A stretch of 64,000 bases of DNA from Cystobasidium ongulense (taxonomy: Eukaryota > Basidiomycota > Cystobasidiomycetes > Cystobasidiales > Cystobasidiaceae): contig BQUP01000009.1 of assembly GCA_022835595.1 (NCBI GenBank), forward strand, positions 682,001-746,000, read 5' to 3'. Position 1 is the first letter of the stretch; each line of letters starts with the position of its first letter. Both the position numbers and the translations under genes were made by a program. Below the pieces are notes generated by a model. That model was not told the DNA's origin. It did not search any database and worked only from the letters and a program-made list of their open reading frames with translations. This document shows, piece after piece, positions 47,824 through 59,920 of the stretch.

Positions 47824-48850
47824 ATGACTGCGACTCCACCCACATCAAGCATGTCTTCACCGTCAATACAGAGCATACTGGACACCTCCCCAACCAGCAC
47901 AGTCTCGCTCCTCCGAAGATTGGGCGTATTCTCGCCGTGCACCTTCAACGACGCCACTTCAGTTCCACCCTCTTCATCCTCGTCCTCAATAGCATCAGCT
48001 TCAGACTCGCATGAGCCTACACTTATATCTGCTCCCATCTATGTCCCGCCCCTGACATTCGCAATCGTTTCGCCTGGAGTATACCGATCTGGCTTTCCTC
48101 GGCCTGAGAACTACCTCTACCTGGACCAGCTGGGTTTGAAGAGTATATTGTGGGTCTCTGTGCATGAGAAGCATCTTGGGCGTATGCATGCTCAAACTGT
48201 TATTTCATAGGTATCTCGCAGATCAAGATTTCAAGGAGGACACGCTGAAATGGGCCAAAAAACGCGGATTGCGAGTCATGCATTATCGGTACGTATTTCT
48301 TTCTGGCGGATGTTCGATGCACCACAATTCAGTGTGCTCACTTGACTGATTTTACCTTGCATGTGCAGCGTGGAGAGTAATAAAGAGCCTTTACAAGAAG
48401 CCTCTCGCGCGGAGATGGACAAGGCATTAGAGCAAGTTCTCGGTAAGCTCCAGCTTCAGGGGAAGGGCACAAGGTATATCGGCTAATACACTGCTTTGGA
48501 TCACAGACAGTCGCAATCATCCTATCCTGATCGCATGCAATAGAGGCAAGCATCGCTGCGGTTTGCTCTCAGCACTCATACGTCGCCTCCAAGGCTGGAG
48601 TCTGACCATGACTTTCGATGAATACAAGCGTTTCTTCACTAGTACGAATGCTGCTGGTGAAGGAAAAGATGCTGGAGGGCGCGTGGGTGACTATGAGGTG
48701 CATTATCCTGAAGCCTGATTTTGAGAAACTGCATGCTGATTACATGCCCTTTGAATTGGCCTTTGACAGTGGATAGAGACGTTTGACCTCACTCAAGCAC
48801 GTCAAGTCGCTCAGTCAGAAGCTGCGAATTGGCTGAAGCGGCCCACTTAG
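47824..48850 (+). CDS. dual-specificity-type phosphatase, Siw14/Oca family
   Basis: Five exons (47824-48149, 48211-48288, 48369-48442, 48507-48697, 48770-48850) sum to 250 codons. After a Ser-rich N-terminus (residues 1-75) comes TFAIVSPGVYRSGFPRPENY, the hallmark start of the plant and fungal atypical phosphatases, then LADQDFKEDTLKWAKKRGLR. The active-site loop is ILIACNRGKHRCGLLSALIR: the catalytic Cys and Arg of CX5R are present, but the residue before Cys is Ala where His is usual. Yeast Siw14 cleaves the beta-phosphate of inositol pyrophosphate 5-InsP7, so a role in phosphate signalling is plausible here, but Oca1/Oca2-type relatives are alternatives. All introns are GT-AG. Confidence 0.8.
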
Positions 48851-49306
48851 AGGAGATTAGCTGGGCCTGCAGCTGCTCTGTCGCGAAAGAAGTCAGTAGA
48901 GCGACCATGTCAGGTGAATTGAATCATAGCTATAATAGATTTTTGCATCTAATCCAGTTGATCTCCTCTCTTCATGACTCTCTGTGTGTCTCTGTCCGTG
49001 TCTCTCTCTCTGTGTCTCCGGTGCACTACACTTGGCGAGGGTAGGAAGCGCTCACCGAACCTTCTGATGAGTTTAATTGCGAAGAGCGTTGGTGTCAGAT
49101 GAATGTTGGGTTTGACAATCACGAAAAAACTCCTCTGTCAATCTACAGTACAGACTGAACGGACCGACCCAGCGTTCCTGTCGGACAGGACAGTCTTTGT
49201 TCGAAGATCGGGGTAAGAAGCAAGTTCCCCCTTCGCCTTCTGTCTTCTCCAATTCAGTTAAGATACATCGACTTTATACCGCAAGTGGATTCGACACGGA
49301 CGCAAG
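48851..49306. other. intergenic, promoter of the first F-box-like paralogue
   Basis: Contains a CT/GT-rich low-complexity run near 48975-49020. No gene seen. Confidence 0.5.
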
Positions 49307-50503
49307 ATGGACCCATCATACCGGGTCGAAAACAGCAGGCGATGCAAACGTGCACTCTTGGCGGACCAGACTCTCCTTTTGATCATCGCTGAGATGTGCG
49401 ATACCCCAACGAAGGCCGTGTTGTGCAGCTTGAATAGACAAGCACGCGATCCTCTACAAACGCTCCTATTTCGCTGTATAGAGATTCAGCGACCAGGCCA
49501 GTTGGTTTCCTTTGCTAGCTGTGTCGAATTGGTAATCAACGACGATGACGTTGAGAGCGAGAGCGAGAGTGGGTTGGCCAGTGATATAGCCCGTCACAGG
49601 ACTCACAGGACTCACAGTACTCGCATGATTGACCTTTTCTATTTGGCAGATCGCATGCGTACTTTACTAGCCCGAGCTCGATGCTTCATATATCGCCCGC
49701 CACTTCCTTACCGTCTTGAGTGTAGCGCTACAGAAAACGAGCCGCTCTACATGCTCCGACTAATCGCTAAAGAAACTAAAAATAAGAAATCGATTTTCCC
49801 TCAACTTACGAAAGCGAAATTAACTTTCACCAGGTTTACCGATGAGGGTGAAATTGAGGTGGCCGGTTGGACGTCAGGGACACTCGATCCGCCATGCTTC
49901 TTGGAACGTATCCAACACTTGTGCTTGGTGGCGCAGTCCCCAAATCCATACGCAGCTTTGGACCTATTGGGCATATCAGATCTGACTTCAGTGACCTTCG
50001 CTTGCCGATATCGGCAGGCTCCGCATCCTGAGAGTGCGTGGGTAGTAGTGCGTGAAGGACTACAGACTGTCTTTATTACCAATGGTGACAATCTGAAGCT
50101 CCATGAAGGGAATTATGAAGACAAGACTGAGAACCTGGAAGAATATGCGCTAAACCTAGGCCTCTTTCTTCGGACATGCTACAACGTTTTACGAGGGAGT
50201 GACCTTGAAGCCTTTGTGCTGAATATCGGTTCAGATGAGTCTGATGAAATGAAATCAGAACTTGCAAGGTCTCTAGCACTAGGAGTGCCTTCGCAAGTAG
50301 AGTGGGACTGGCTGGCGGAGAGGATAGTTTTCAGATCTGGCAGTCCTCTTGAGCGACCTCTTTTACAAATGGACTACTCTACCGTCTTCCATGCTGCTCA
50401 GCAGGCGGATCTGGTTCGTCAGCTGTCTTCTCTAGCGCGGCCGCGGGGGGGCCGGGACATGGAGGTCCTGGCGTGGTGCACGAAGGTGCCAATGACAAAG
50501 TAA
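49307..50503 (+). CDS. F-box-like lineage-specific family, paralogue A
   Basis: Exons 49307-49568 and 49650-50503 give 371 residues. The N-terminal helix block reads LLLIIAEMCDTPTKAVLCSL, NRQARDPLQTLLFRCIEIQ and GQLVSFASCVE, the spacing of a divergent F-box followed by the short link seen in many basidiomycete F-box proteins; the classical L-P pair is missing. After an acidic stretch comes RMRTLLARARCFIYRPPLPY, then IFPQLTKAKLTFTRF and a C-terminal half with LLGISDLTSVTFACRYRQAP and WDWLAERIVFRSG. The intron (81 bases) has no in-frame stop and is a multiple of three, so it can also be read through. The last 25 codons cross a very GC-rich run with seven G's (about 50434-50460), unlike the other paralogues. 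Function unknown; an SCF adaptor is one possibility. Confidence 0.7.
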   Translation: MDPSYRVENSRRCKRALLADQTLLLIIAEMCDTPTKAVLCSLNRQARDPLQTLLFRCIEIQRPGQLVSFASCVELVINDDDVESESESGLASDIARHRTHRTHSTRMIDLFYLADRMRTLLARARCFIYRPPLPYRLECSATENEPLYMLRLIAKETKNKKSIFPQLTKAKLTFTRFTDEGEIEVAGWTSGTLDPPCFLERIQHLCLVAQSPNPYAALDLLGISDLTSVTFACRYRQAPHPESAWVVVREGLQTVFITNGDNLKLHEGNYEDKTENLEEYALNLGLFLRTCYNVLRGSDLEAFVLNIGSDESDEMKSELARSLALGVPSQVEWDWLAERIVFRSGSPLERPLLQMDYSTVFHAAQQADLVRQLSSLARPRGGRDMEVLAWCTKVPMTK

Positions 50504-50780
50504 TGATCAAAGTGTGTGTTAGTGTCAGAGTCTAGTTCAAGCTCTTGTGTCTCGACTCGCGTTGTTATATTACAATCGTGTTCAAATTCCACTATCTGAA
50601 ATGCCACCTTTTGCGGTTTGAGCGAAATGGGAAGCCAGCCGTCCTTCTCGAACTGCGATTTCAGGTCATTGCTGTCAGCTCGCTTTTCGCTTATCACATT
50701 ATCACGCATATGTACATCAATAGGTCTATCTTTCACAGTTCCGTTACTCTCACTCTGCCTAGTTTGGAAATGCTGTACGT

Positions 50781-53700
50781 TCAAATCCAATTATCACGAA
50801 CTTCACTACCCTTTGCAGATCTAGGCAAGACTTTGCTTTCCGAATCATACTGTCTATGTCCAACTAATCTGGGTCGAGGTCTATTTGCCTGCTTTCCCAG
50901 TAATCGTGACGGAAACTTTTGCTGTCCACTAGCTGTGGACAATCCTCCTTCGCTTTCTGATCTCAGGTGTAACCCGCCAGGATGAGCAACGATATTTCTA
51001 CTCCATCGTATCATCTTCTTCAATTTCGATATCTCCACTTCACATAAGTTGATAAGATTTGACAGACCAAGATATTCCGCTTCTTCTCTAAGGTCTTTGA
51101 GTTCTGACATGATAGGATGAAGTACCAATGGCATCAATTTGCTCTTTGTGTCCGGAGGGAGACTGTTCAGCAAAGCGTGTATCGAATCTTGGTCATTGTG
51201 ATTGAAACTGTTGAAAGAGCCATAGACTGCATCGTCCAAGCATAGTTTTCTAGGTAGGGTACCAGCTCGAAGAAAATGGAAGATAGCATCGTAAGATTCA
51301 GCAGAGCGATCAAGGTACACATTGATGGGATGCAGTACATGTTGTTCATGCTGCGCGATCAAGTTCTCGAATCCTCCACTAGCAGTAGTGATATCTTCCA
51401 TGAGTCGCTTGGCTGCTCCAGAGAGGAGGATTGGAGAATCGACTTGATATGCTGAAGAACTTGGAGAAGATGATAAGGAAGGTATATGTGAAGAAGAAGA
51501 GTTAGAATATCTAAATTCCAGGCTTGCTTTACTTGATTGAGCTGCTCCAGTCTCGTTTTTAGCTTCCTGCTTTTCTGCTTCGCTTGCGCCTGAAGGTATG
51601 GGCGAGGGTTGAGCTGATTGGAGATTGAAGGGATCCTCATTCTCATCATCTGGTGTTGTATCCAAGAAATTGAGAATGAAATTGTCCTCCGCTTCAGTAC
51701 TCGCATACTCGCTAGAAGCAGCAGTAGAGAGTACACCGCCTTCTTCGCTTGTCTTGGTGTCTGCTAGGTGATTTCTACTAAATCTCAGGCGATGACTCCT
51801 TGGATTAGGAAATGAAGGAAGTGGTACTTCCAAATTATCTCTGAAGCTTTTTACGTTGGCATAATTACCGAATATCTCCCCAGTAATATCGCCCTCTTCG
51901 GCTTCATCTGATGGAATATCATCGTATATGGATGCTCGAGCTGATCGTAAAGCATGAATAGGCGAGGTAGGAAGGTTGAGCTTTACAGTTGCAGGTACTG
52001 TACGAGTTTCAGACATTCGCGCTTCATTAACCTTGCTTGTTCCAGACTCTCCAGGTTCTGTGTGGTGTTTTATTTGTGCGCTTGCTCGACTACTTGCAGA
52101 ACTGAATTTAGTGTCAGTTGCCTTCGAATTATCCTTCAGAAACTTGGCAAGATGAGAATCTGTATGTGCAGTAATAGCTGATAATCTTGTAGTGCAAACT
52201 TTGCTTCCTCCGACATGTAGGTTGATCAAATTTTCTTCGTCGGCAAGGTCCGGGGGGAAAGAAGGAACAGGCTGTAGGAGCACAGCGTGGAAAGGTACTT
52301 TCTTGTTCAGAGGTCGTGATTGACTTTGTTTGTTCTGACTGACATCGCTCAAGGATGAAGAGCGTGTTGGACGTATGACAGAACCTTCGATTTGATTGGC
52401 GAGCTTCCGAGTCGTGCCCAGAGGTGATATGTTCGCGAATGCAGGGGATAGAGGAGACCTTATAGTCACTTCTTTATTGATCTGTTCTATTCGCTTAGAT
52501 TCGGGCGAAGTGGGACGGCTGTTTGCCGAATGACCAAATGGGATTTCATCCTTGACCATGTTCGTATTGGGTGTCTCTCTGAATGTCGCGACCATGGGGG
52601 TCTTTTCTGACTTATCATCTTTGGAAGCTGGGTATAGGCTTCTACAGACGTATTTTGCACTTTCAGGCGGTAGTTGAGGTGTAAGGACAAGTTGTTCGAC
52701 AGCATCTGTGGGAGATAGTCTGCTGTTCGCATAGGGAAACCCATGGTCTTCGGTTGTGTTTTTGAGCCTCAAGGGAAGGTATGGTAATTCTCTATCATGT
52801 TTGATGGCTCTTGCGCTGCCAAAGGATGACGATGCACATGATGGAGTGTTGCCGCCATCTGTGGATGAGGAAAGTGATAGTGCATTTGAAGTAGTGGTGC
52901 AGCCGCTGCCGTATGAGATGGCTGTGGAGGTGCTGGACTGTAGACTGCGTACGCTGTCTTCGCTCCTTCTCGGTGGAGGGCTTGCAGGAGGTACGTATAT
53001 GCGGTGATCCGGCATGCTACTGTGATGCAGCGAGCCATGGAGGGATAGATAGTGGATGAGATGAGTCATATCAAGAAAGTAGGCATAGTATGGTTCACGG
53101 TGCGAGGAAAAAGTTTGAAAGGGATATTGGGCGGACCAAAAGAAAATGTCAGTGGATGGTCCACAAAGGGTCGGGCATATCAATAAAAGGATAGAATTGG
53201 TGCAAGAGATGGAGTTTATGATTGTCGCGGTGACCAAACAGGAGAGTGGGGAGGGTTGTAGCAGTAGGAAACTTACCCAAAGGCTTCGGCTGGCAATCCA
53301 ACCCTTCTCGCTCCATTTCCAAGGTTTGTATTGGGTAGAGTAGATCCACCCAAAGCTGGATGTACCAGTTCCGGGTTACCAATGATCATGTTGCCAGCAT
53401 CTCCTTTGACCGACGAGACCTGCTCTTTCGTTGGACTTGGCGATCTCGTTTCTTTCTCTCTGTTATGGTCTCGTCGGAACCGAGTCGAGAATACAGAAGC
53501 AGGCTGACGGTTTAAGGGAGGTGAAGTACTGATTTGGTTATTGCTTGGGTACTCTTTGGCTCCTCTGGCACTGCTGCCTGTCAGTGAATCTGATCTAGAC
53601 TGACTAGGGGCCGAGCTGCTCGATGAGGAATAAGTAGAATTGCGAGCTGCCTGGGTGATGTTCTGTAGCCATGCTCTGAGGTGTGTGCATGTATCAGTCT

Positions 53701-54167
53701 ATGCAGGTCATAAGGCACAAGCACGCGCCGAGTCGGCAAAACGGAGGCTGCATCACTCACTTTGTTACCATCCTCTTGAATGCCCCTCCGGACTCTGTAT
53801 TCTCGCCCATCGCAGTCAGGTTATCAAACGAGAACTTGGAAGTGAGTGGTGGTCTAGCAGTCGAGGTGACTGCTTCCTCTTGCTCGTCTGGGAGGAGTAT
53901 GACTTCCGTATGGAGCGGAGGAGTAGACTGCGAGTCGAACCGGGCATTGAATGACTTGGGGTGAGCACAGTGTTGCTGGCGGAGGTGATTGGCAGGTCTC
54001 GACGGCAGTGGCTTTCCATCGACAGGTGTGCCGACACTCTGGACAGCCATGTCTTCTGCATTCCCCCCTCCGAGGACGGCAGGCGTGGCAGCTGCCTGGA
54101 TAAAGGTGGGACGCGGACGATGAGAGCCTTGATAGCATCGATATGAACGAGACTGCTGCGCTGCCAT
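50781..54167 (-). CDS. large disordered protein with a T1/BTB (KCTD-type) domain split by an insertion
   Basis: Three exons (54167-53761, 53675-53277, 53019-50781) sum to 1015 codons. The start is MAAQQSRSYRC. Residues 1 to about 520 are Ser/Pro-rich and disordered. At about 532 comes NLINLHVGGSKVCTTRLSAI with TDSHLAKFL, the beta-hairpin and first helices of a potassium-channel-tetramerisation (T1/BTB) fold. About 265 low-complexity residues follow, and then, near 834, PINVYLDRSAESYDAIFHFL and RAGTLPRKL, which match the second half of T1 (F-I-D-R-D...I-L-N-F-L-R-T-G). A helical segment (LREEAEYLGLSNLINLCEVE) closes the domain, as in KCTD proteins and the fungal BTB_2 family. Probable adaptor or scaffold. 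The second intron (53276-53020) is long and free of AG until its end. Confidence 0.8.
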
Positions 54168-54731
54168 GCTGGTCTCTCTATGTGCAGCTTGTGGGTGCTT
54201 CAGCTCTTGCTGCGTGCTTGCTTTCGATACGGATTATCTGCAGGACAGAGAGAGCGTCGACCTGCAAGTACACCGCCAACCCTCAGCATGCATTGTCTGG
54301 ACGCCATGTCAGCCAGCTGCATCGACATTTCAGCACCAGTGTCGTGCTTTTCACGCTTGTCTGCACGCCGTCTGGAGTGGTCCATGTCTGTCGCTTTTGT
54401 CCAGGCGCTCTGGCCCATCACCACATCCGTCCATCACAAGGTCTGGCTCATAGCACGGCAGCTCGATACAAAAGCGGACATTGACACGCGCTCCCTTGCT
54501 TGCTTGCTGTGGTCTAGTCTCGTCTGGTCTCTTTGCTGTTTGTTGGCGGGTGGCATACCCTGGTGACACGAAGAAAAGCTTCAAAGAGGGTGATTTGTGC
54601 TGATTCATAACATGCAATCAATCCTGCACTAGACATTCGATCCTGACAAGACAAAGCTACATTGCATTAAATGGCAACATTACGTCTTCAACTTGTAGAA
54701 GATACTTGTAATATCGTGGACTATATACTGA
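54168..54731. other. intergenic, promoter of the T1-domain gene
   Basis: Overlapping plus-strand frames are open in all three phases; none has motifs. No gene called. Confidence 0.5.
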
Positions 54732-55968
54732 TTACGCCACCACGCATGCACTCACCGAACCCATCCACGAGCCCTTCGAAGCTGGGTAGAACGTAGGGGT
54801 ATGCATTCCATATCGAGCAGCGAGGGTAGATGGGTGGTCCTCGCCGTTGACAAGTTTCGAATGCTCATAAGCTCGACCCGCCCAGTGTTCGGCTTCATCT
54901 GTCAATTCGTAGAGAGCGGCATATTGATAAGCGAACCAGGACATGGAGAAGAGCGGAGTGTGAAGCTTTTCTTCTTGCAGGACTTCGAGGCCTTGTTTGA
55001 CCTGTTATCATTTGCAAGCACGTCAGTACCCTCGTTCGATGCTAAAGCAAGGTGGATAGCCCGAGCCGAGACTTACGAGCTCGAAAATTCCTTTGACATC
55101 CTGATCCTCATAATCCAGTGCATCCAATATAGAGGCAGCTCTTCTTCTCCTGCGTTCACTATCCAACAACTCCTCCCCCTTCAATGAGCAGGAATGGCAT
55201 CGGCAAGCGAATTCCCACGCGTGCTGAAGGATCTCGTTCCTAGCATTACGAGAATGCAATACCGAAGTATAACAAACCGTAATCTCCTCTCCTTGTGCAA
55301 TATCTCTACCCGCAATAACACTCATGCTACCCCATTCTTCACTTTCGTGTTGTTTCTTGGTTTTATGCCCATCCGCCCAAGAGACAGAGGCATTAGGAGT
55401 GCAGGAATTATTGATACGTGATATGACACTAAAGATAGCTTGGTGTTGATCACCAGAAGAGAACGAATTCTTTGTCCAGATTTCAAATAATCCAGGCATT
55501 TCTTCCATGCCAGTGTGGTGTAGCTTCCAAAAATCTGATTGTTGTCGAGTTGAAAGCCGTTTTACTTCCCATTCCAATCGATAATAACCTAATTCTGAGA
55601 GTTTCAATCTTATTAATGGTGATTCTGAAATGATTTTCTCGCCTGCTTGAATAGGCCGAGTCGCGACCAGGCCTACACCTTTGCCTGGGATGGCCTTGAT
55701 TGTGCAGGATGGCACTGAGGGTGGAGATGTGTCGGTTGAGGAATTGGATGGTTGCATAATATACAAAGCGAGAGGCCTGAGGGGTGTGTCAGCCATGTCG
55801 ATGTGAAAATTGTAGTACGGAAGCACGCGCTCACTCTGCAGCCATAGCGAGGCCTTCTTCCATGTCAATGACATGTACATCGTCATCGTGGACAGGTTCC
55901 TCTTGGACTACCGTACTGATGGCAAGAGGGTTGTGAAGCCATTGGAAAGGTGAACGTAGCAAGTCCAT
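54732..55968 (-). CDS. SMYD-like SET-domain protein
   Basis: Three exons (55968-55835, 55776-55077, 55001-54732) sum to 368 codons, 367 residues. The N-terminus MDLLRSPFQWLHNP leads to the SET core: CTIKAIPGKGVGLVATRPIQ, then the cofactor/active-site block FSVISRINNSCTPNASVSW and RDIAQGEEITVCYTSVLHSR, followed by the post-SET-like FACRCHSCSLKGEELLD. The C-terminal exon reads VKQGLEVLQEEKLHTPLFS, YAALYELTDEAEHWAGRAY and DHPSTLAARYG, a short helical TPR-like end as in fungal SET proteins of the SMYD/set5 group. A MYND finger is absent. Histone or non-histone lysine methyltransferase; the target is unknown. Clear GT-AG introns. Confidence 0.85.
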
Positions 55969-57143
55969 TTGATGAAGAATCTGCGAGGTTGACCCAGTGA
56001 AGAGATGTCTGATGAAAAGGTGCGGGAAAGAGAGTGTGTATCTGTGTGTATGAAAGGACTGTGGATGTGATTGTGCAATGAACAGCGGTGAAGACTGATG
56101 TGTCAAATAGTAATGAGAGGGATGAGAAGAAGAGAAGAAGAGAAGCGAGAAGCATCTTTCATTCTTCATCCCAGCTAACGCGAGCGGGGAATTGTACGAG
56201 TGGCGGCCTTTGACGTAGTGAAAGTCTCGTACGTTTTGTAAGTGTGGTCGTTCTGTCAGACGTGAATGCGATAGACTATCCTTCAAGGGTGTGACTCTGC
56301 TTGCACGAGACCTTCGTTGTGCTGTGCTTCTTGTCATGACCGTTTGACGGCCATGTCGCAGATTTCGAGAGGAGACGGGTCATTTCCATCGTGTGGTGGA
56401 TCATGTCAGGTGTGCTCGTCAGCTTGTATGCTCAGGGCCGGTGATGCGTCCTGCTGCTTGCTGTTGACGGTTCATGCCTCAGCCGCGCTTTCAGCACCAC
56501 ATGACGAGGTGGAGCACTCGCTCCAGCGAGTCGAGCACCCAAGGCCGCACTCCGGATATCGTCTTGTCTTAAGAAAGCTGCTTGCAAGCAGTATCAGTGC
56601 ATCCAATATCCAAGTCGAGTCGAGTCGATGTGGCATTCGTAAGAAAGCAAAGTCGAGAAAGCAGCCTTGCCTTGCCTTTTGCTTTATTGCCACTCAACAG
56701 CAGGATGATGTGATATATATGATGGCACGACCGCAGTATGGTCACAAGCGACAGCCAGCTGCATGCTCGATGGCTCCCACACCTCGTCTTGCGCGGTCCA
56801 GCCGCCGTCGCCTGGATTGAGCTGGCATGATCTACAACTTAACGAAAGCCTCAACACGACAACATGTCTGCATGCACCCTAAAGCTGGCTGTAGTTGTGT
56901 AGCAATCAGGAGCTATCAAGACGAGTCAAGCAAGCAAATGGATGAGAAACGCAGACCCGGTCTTAGCATGACGAACCGACAAACACGACCGGCATGACCG
57001 ACCCTCCCGCCCACTTTGTCGTCAAAAGAGAATCGCATCCGCCCGGACAATGAGTCTCCTGTATTCCTCAAAGCAACTAAGTCCTCTGCCCGTCACTTTC
57101 TCCAGCTTGCTCTTCCAGCAGTAGACGAGAACCGATACTCGGC
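55969..57143. other. intergenic between divergent SET and F-box-like B genes
   Basis: About 1.2 kb, promoter region for both. Frames at 55831-56337 (-) and 56317-56820 (+) carry no motif apart from the SET gene's own first exon. Confidence 0.5.
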
Positions 57144-58280
57144 ATGCGAGCGTCGTACAATCTTGACCGAATCGACAGTGCGATGCATGACGGACCCCCT
57201 CCACGCCGTATTAGCATGAGGCTCTTTCTGTTCGTAGCTTCATTGTGTGATACACCCACAAAAGCCACACTGTGCAGAGCGAACACAGCATTGCAAACAC
57301 CTCTTCGAAACCTACTCTTTCGACACGTCGAAATTCAACACGCATGGCAGCTGGATGCGTTCGCTCGGCTTGTCAACGAGGCCGAGAATAACGGTAAGTC
57401 CCGAGCATTAGTCAGTCGATAACCATGCTTTCATTCTCACGAAGTGCGACGATTAGAATCAGCAATGGCAGCACTAGCGAAAGTCGAATATTTCATTTAT
57501 CGTCCGACTGTCCTTAGCCGTTCTGCCCACGATTTCCGACCTGCTAGCACCCTTGTGAAGCTCAGCCAAATCCCTCGAAAGACGTCGAATGGGAAAAGAA
57601 TCTTCCCCAAACTCATCAAAGCGAGAATCACTTTCAATGCTTTTAGCCATTTCCCTCGAGATGTCGTCAGAGCGCAGCTGGCTGAAGTGTCGAGTTGCAT
57701 TCCACGTAAATCACGAACATGCTTCTTAACAGACATCACAATACTTTTCCTTGATAAGCTCATCAGCAACAGAGCCGGAGATTTGCATCCCGCCTTTGAG
57801 CTGCTAGGCATCCGAAGCCTAACTACAGTAATCATAACGTTTGCTCTCGAGCGTGGTTTACTTCCCTCAAGGGACGCAGCTTTCTTCTTGATAGGACAGA
57901 AAGCGCTAGAGACTGTGATTATTGATATCGATGAGTACTTGAAGTATCACGAACGAACCGTGACAGCCAGAGGCAGAACAAGACGTATCGAAGAACATGC
58001 AGAGCCTATAGAAAAAGCATTGATCGATTATAGTTGGTGGGAAGGTCATGGTCGGTGGATGCGGTTCAGAGAGCTTATACTGGTTCTAAATGAGAATCAA
58101 TGCCAAAGATTTATACCTAATCTTCGTAAACGCATTGTGAAAGATTGGGAGGCGGACTGCTGGGAGAAGGAATGGTTGAGGAAGAATCTCAAATGGACAT
58201 CTAGAAACGCACACCGCCAGCCTGTGCGCCTGTTCCCAAGCGACAAAGTAAGATTGTATCGGGAGATTCCATGGGTATGA
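57144..58280 (+). CDS. F-box-like lineage-specific family, paralogue B
   Basis: Exons 57144-57393 and 57445-58280 give 361 residues. The N-terminal block MRLFLFVASLCDTPTKATLC, LQTPLRNLLFRHVEIQ and QLDAFARLVNEAEN aligns with paralogues A and C. Exon 2 begins VRRLESAMAALAKVEYFIYRP and continues IFPKLIKARITFNAF and FELLGIRSLTTVIITFALER. The C-terminus is basic (LRKRIVKDWEADCWEKEWLR). The intron has the same phase and place as in the other copies but uses an unusual GAAG acceptor. The start could also be the in-frame ATG at 57183. Function unknown. Confidence 0.7.
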
Positions 58281-58760
58281 AGCTGTACACCCTACAATCT
58301 CGATAGTAGTCGACAGTAGTCTGGTTTCATTTTCTGAAAAAGTTACAATGGTAGAGCTCACTTTACTCCGAACGGCTTTCAGAGCTAGCTCCCAGCTCTG
58401 TGATTCTGAGAATTGACTCCCTTGGAACTTCGCACGTGAGCTGGGCATCAGTCTGACGAAAGAGATACTGAGCATTTGAGTGGGACAAGGCGAGTAGCCG
58501 ACTGAAAGCAAGTAAGTGGAGTGCTTTGTGGACGTACTCCGTAAGCATGTATAGCGTCAGTGCTGACAGTCAACCGACAGGACAGACCGGTCGTGATGTA
58601 ACGTCCTATTACAAACTGACTTAACGTGACTGACAGACGATTCAATCCTCTTCACAAATCTGACGGGCATTGGCAACTAGCCTCGCTTTTCCCCCCTTGC
58701 AACTCTGTTCAGCTACCACTGAGCTCGTTCTGGAGGAAAAACTTGCATCACGTAAGCGAG
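58281..58760. other. spacer between F-box-like paralogues B and C
   Basis: No gene. Upstream in-frame codons to 58626 could lengthen paralogue C at its N-terminus. Confidence 0.5.
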
Positions 58761-59920
58761 ATGGAAGAATCAAGCGCAAGCGTCGCGCTGCGCCAAGACA
58801 GCATGAGATGTTTGAATGCGGCCAAAATGAAGCAAAATCTCCTTCTGGCGGTCGCTGCGATGTGCGACATCCCTACAAAGGCAACGCTATGCAGATTGAA
58901 CAGACAAGTACGGTGGCCTCTTCAGATGTTGCTATTTCAATGTGTAGAGATTCAAGGGCCACGCCAGTTGGAGGCCTTTGCTCGGTGCGTCAAGGAGGTG
59001 GACAATGATAACGAAACTGAGGATGAGGATGAGACTCAGAGTAAGTCCTCGGGATATTGTCGATACAGGCCTAGTCTCAGATATTGAATTTTCTTCATTG
59101 AACAGATCGAATGCGCACTCTGCTGTCACAAATCCGACTTTTTATACATCGACCTTTCATTCCAAGCGATCTTTACATCAAATATGATTCAGACGACCCT
59201 CTATTCAACCTCAGCCAGATCGTCAAAACCACCAAGAAAGGGAATCTGATTTTCCCTAGGCTTTCGAAAGCGAAACTGGCCTTCGACAGACCTCCGTATG
59301 CCTCTGCCAGGTTCACAGACACTTCTCTTTCCGCTATGACAGTCGATGGAGAGTTCCGAGCATGCTTCTTGGCAGACGTCAAACAATTGTGGATTGGTGA
59401 GCAGAAGATCACCTTTGAGGATGCCCGCCCAGCTTTCGCCTTGCTTGGGATGAAAGACGTAACCACAGTACATCTTTCTTGCAAATATCGTCAGGCTCCC
59501 GATTCTTTAGTGGCCCGCTCCCTGAGGGATCAGAAAGGATTAAAAACTGTTATCGTTCACCTCCAAGATGAACTGACATTCACACAAGTGAATCGTCAAC
59601 AGAGCTTTGAAAGCCTCGAGATCTATGCGAAGGAATTGGGAACCTTCCTTCGGGCTTTCTTACAACACGGAAGACGGTTAACACTTTCAGACCTGGTGCT
59701 GTATACAGATCACACGCAGGCCGACGAGTTGATTCCCAGCCTTGCAAAGGCCCTCGTGCGAGCTGCAACCGACCTGGAGGAGTGGCATTTTACATCTCCT
59801 GAGCTGGAGTGGTATTGGCTGGCGGCGAGAGTGGTAGTGCGCAAACCTGGAAGCACCACATCTGAGCGACCATTGTTGGAGATGGATTGGTCTAGTCTGA
59901 TTTCGCAGATTCTTCCTTGA
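58761..59920 (+). CDS. F-box-like lineage-specific family, paralogue C
   Basis: Exons 58761-59040 and 59106-59920 give 364 residues. The N-terminal block reads LLLAVAAMCDIPTKATLCRL, NRQVRWPLQMLLFQCVEIQ and RQLEAFARCVKEVDND, closest to paralogue A. The acidic link ends at a 65-base GT-AG phase-1 intron; exon 2 begins NRMRTLLSQIRLFIHRPFIP and includes LIFPRLSKAKLAFDRP, FALLGMKDVTTVHLSCKYRQ, FESLEIYAKELGTFLRAFL and LEWYWLAARVVVRKPGSTTS. A and C share most of the C-terminal landmarks (CRYRQAP/CKYRQAP, the WL-A-RVV end and ERPLLxMD), which suggests that they are the most recent pair. Function unknown. Confidence 0.72.
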
